64,000 bases of DNA from positions 7,125,484-7,189,483 of the forward strand of contig JABAKD010000029.1 in assembly GCA_012845835.1 (NCBI GenBank), written 5' to 3'. Position 1 is the first letter of the stretch. Every line of letters starts with the position of its first letter. Shown here in pieces: positions 63,515-64,000 of the stretch. A program made the translations under genes and the position numbers. The notes under the pieces were generated by a model. The model saw only the letters and a program-made list of their open reading frames with translations, was not told the DNA's origin and searched no databases. Source of the DNA: Undaria pinnatifida (Eukaryota > Sar > Phaeophyceae > Laminariales > Alariaceae).

Positions 63515-63722
63515 GTCGTGACGGTTACATATATCCCTCGCCACGGCGTGCGAAATTGACAAACAAACGCTGACTGCTTCGTGTGTGTGGCCGATGCTGA
63601 AATCAGGTAACTTTTTTCGTCAAAAATGTTGCGTCTGAAGATCGAAAAAGAAGGCATGAACCGGGGAGGGAGAAGGGATGGGACACCCGTGACTACGGCT
63701 TGAGTCCAGCTAACGTCCCTCG

Positions 63723-63995
63723 GACGCGTGCTGCGATACAAGTAGAGGCGCACCATCGTCCTTCGGCAGAGATTCCTCAATTTTGGAGCTCAAGATTCCC
63801 CCAAAAACTGACTTGAAAAAAAAAAAAAAAATGCTACCTGGTACACAGGATGAATAATCCCATCTGGCCTAGGTACAACGACGATAATCAGGTGGGGGGG
63901 AATGTCGTATTTCCGAAGATTTTGGGTTAAGGAGCCCCGTCATTCAGAAAACATTATGCACGAAAACTGCTACCTCCTCTGTCGCAGCGCGCGTC
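63723..63995 (-). mobile_element. Family A element, reverse, complete copy
   Basis: GACGCGTGCTGCGATACAAG at the left, CCTCAATTTTGGAGCTC, GGCCTAGGTACAACGACGAT, TTTTGGGTTAAGGAGCCCCG, then CCTCTGTCGCAGCGCGCGTC at the right. The internal TTAA site is intact and empty. Confidence 0.85.
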
Positions 63996-64000
63996 GTCCT

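Noticed and set aside
1-64000. CRISPR arrays, operons, rRNA genes
   Set aside because: Repeats here lack unique equal-length spacers, the genes are intron-bearing or isolated, and no rRNA-like sequence was recognised.

Overview
This looks like nuclear DNA of a eukaryote, most likely a brown alga or a related stramenopile. The reasons are: a cyclase-associated protein (CAP) gene split by large spliceosomal introns, G/C-ending codons in the exons against AT-richer surroundings, many CAG trinucleotide tracts, single-exon T1-BTB/TLDc genes in a dispersed cluster, and a dense population of small non-autonomous transposons. The lineage is inferred from these features and could not be tested by a search. 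Gene density is low; most of the window is repeats.

Layout. Positions 1-2966 (+) hold the 3' end of a CAP gene: three C-terminal exons, a CAG-rich intron and a stray copy of part of the last exon. Positions 3000-19900 hold no convincing gene. They carry G-rich degenerate tandem repeats, a short interspersed element with a poly(A) tail, many copies of a ~280 bp inverted-repeat element (called family A here) with other elements nested in it, a small LTR element (TRIM) at 10325-11779 and several minisatellites. Positions 19965-21752 (-) hold the first intact BTB-TLDc-BTB gene. Positions 22690-25427 contain a 1.1 kb tandem duplication. Positions 25430-41800 are repeats again, including two copies of an element with a G-rich minisatellite core, an inverted partner of the repeat at the window start, and hAT-type DNA transposon remnants with a BED-finger reading frame. 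Positions 41847-43640 (-) hold the second intact BTB-TLDc-BTB gene, and 53705-54305 (-) a truncated pseudogene of the same family. Positions 56019-59318 (+) hold a small Cys-containing reading frame and a long Ala-rich reading frame ending in a glycine-rich membrane segment. The rest, to 64000, is family A copies, a second TRIM and simple repeats.

How it fits together. The only gene with a well-established role is CAP (actin turnover). The three BTB-TLDc-BTB loci lie in the same orientation over about 35 kb and look like a small family expanding by duplication, with one member decaying. The repeats record a clear order of events: family A came first; family B, a TTAA-flanked mini-element and a TRIM then inserted into it; and one end of family A was amplified into a minisatellite that a second TRIM later split.
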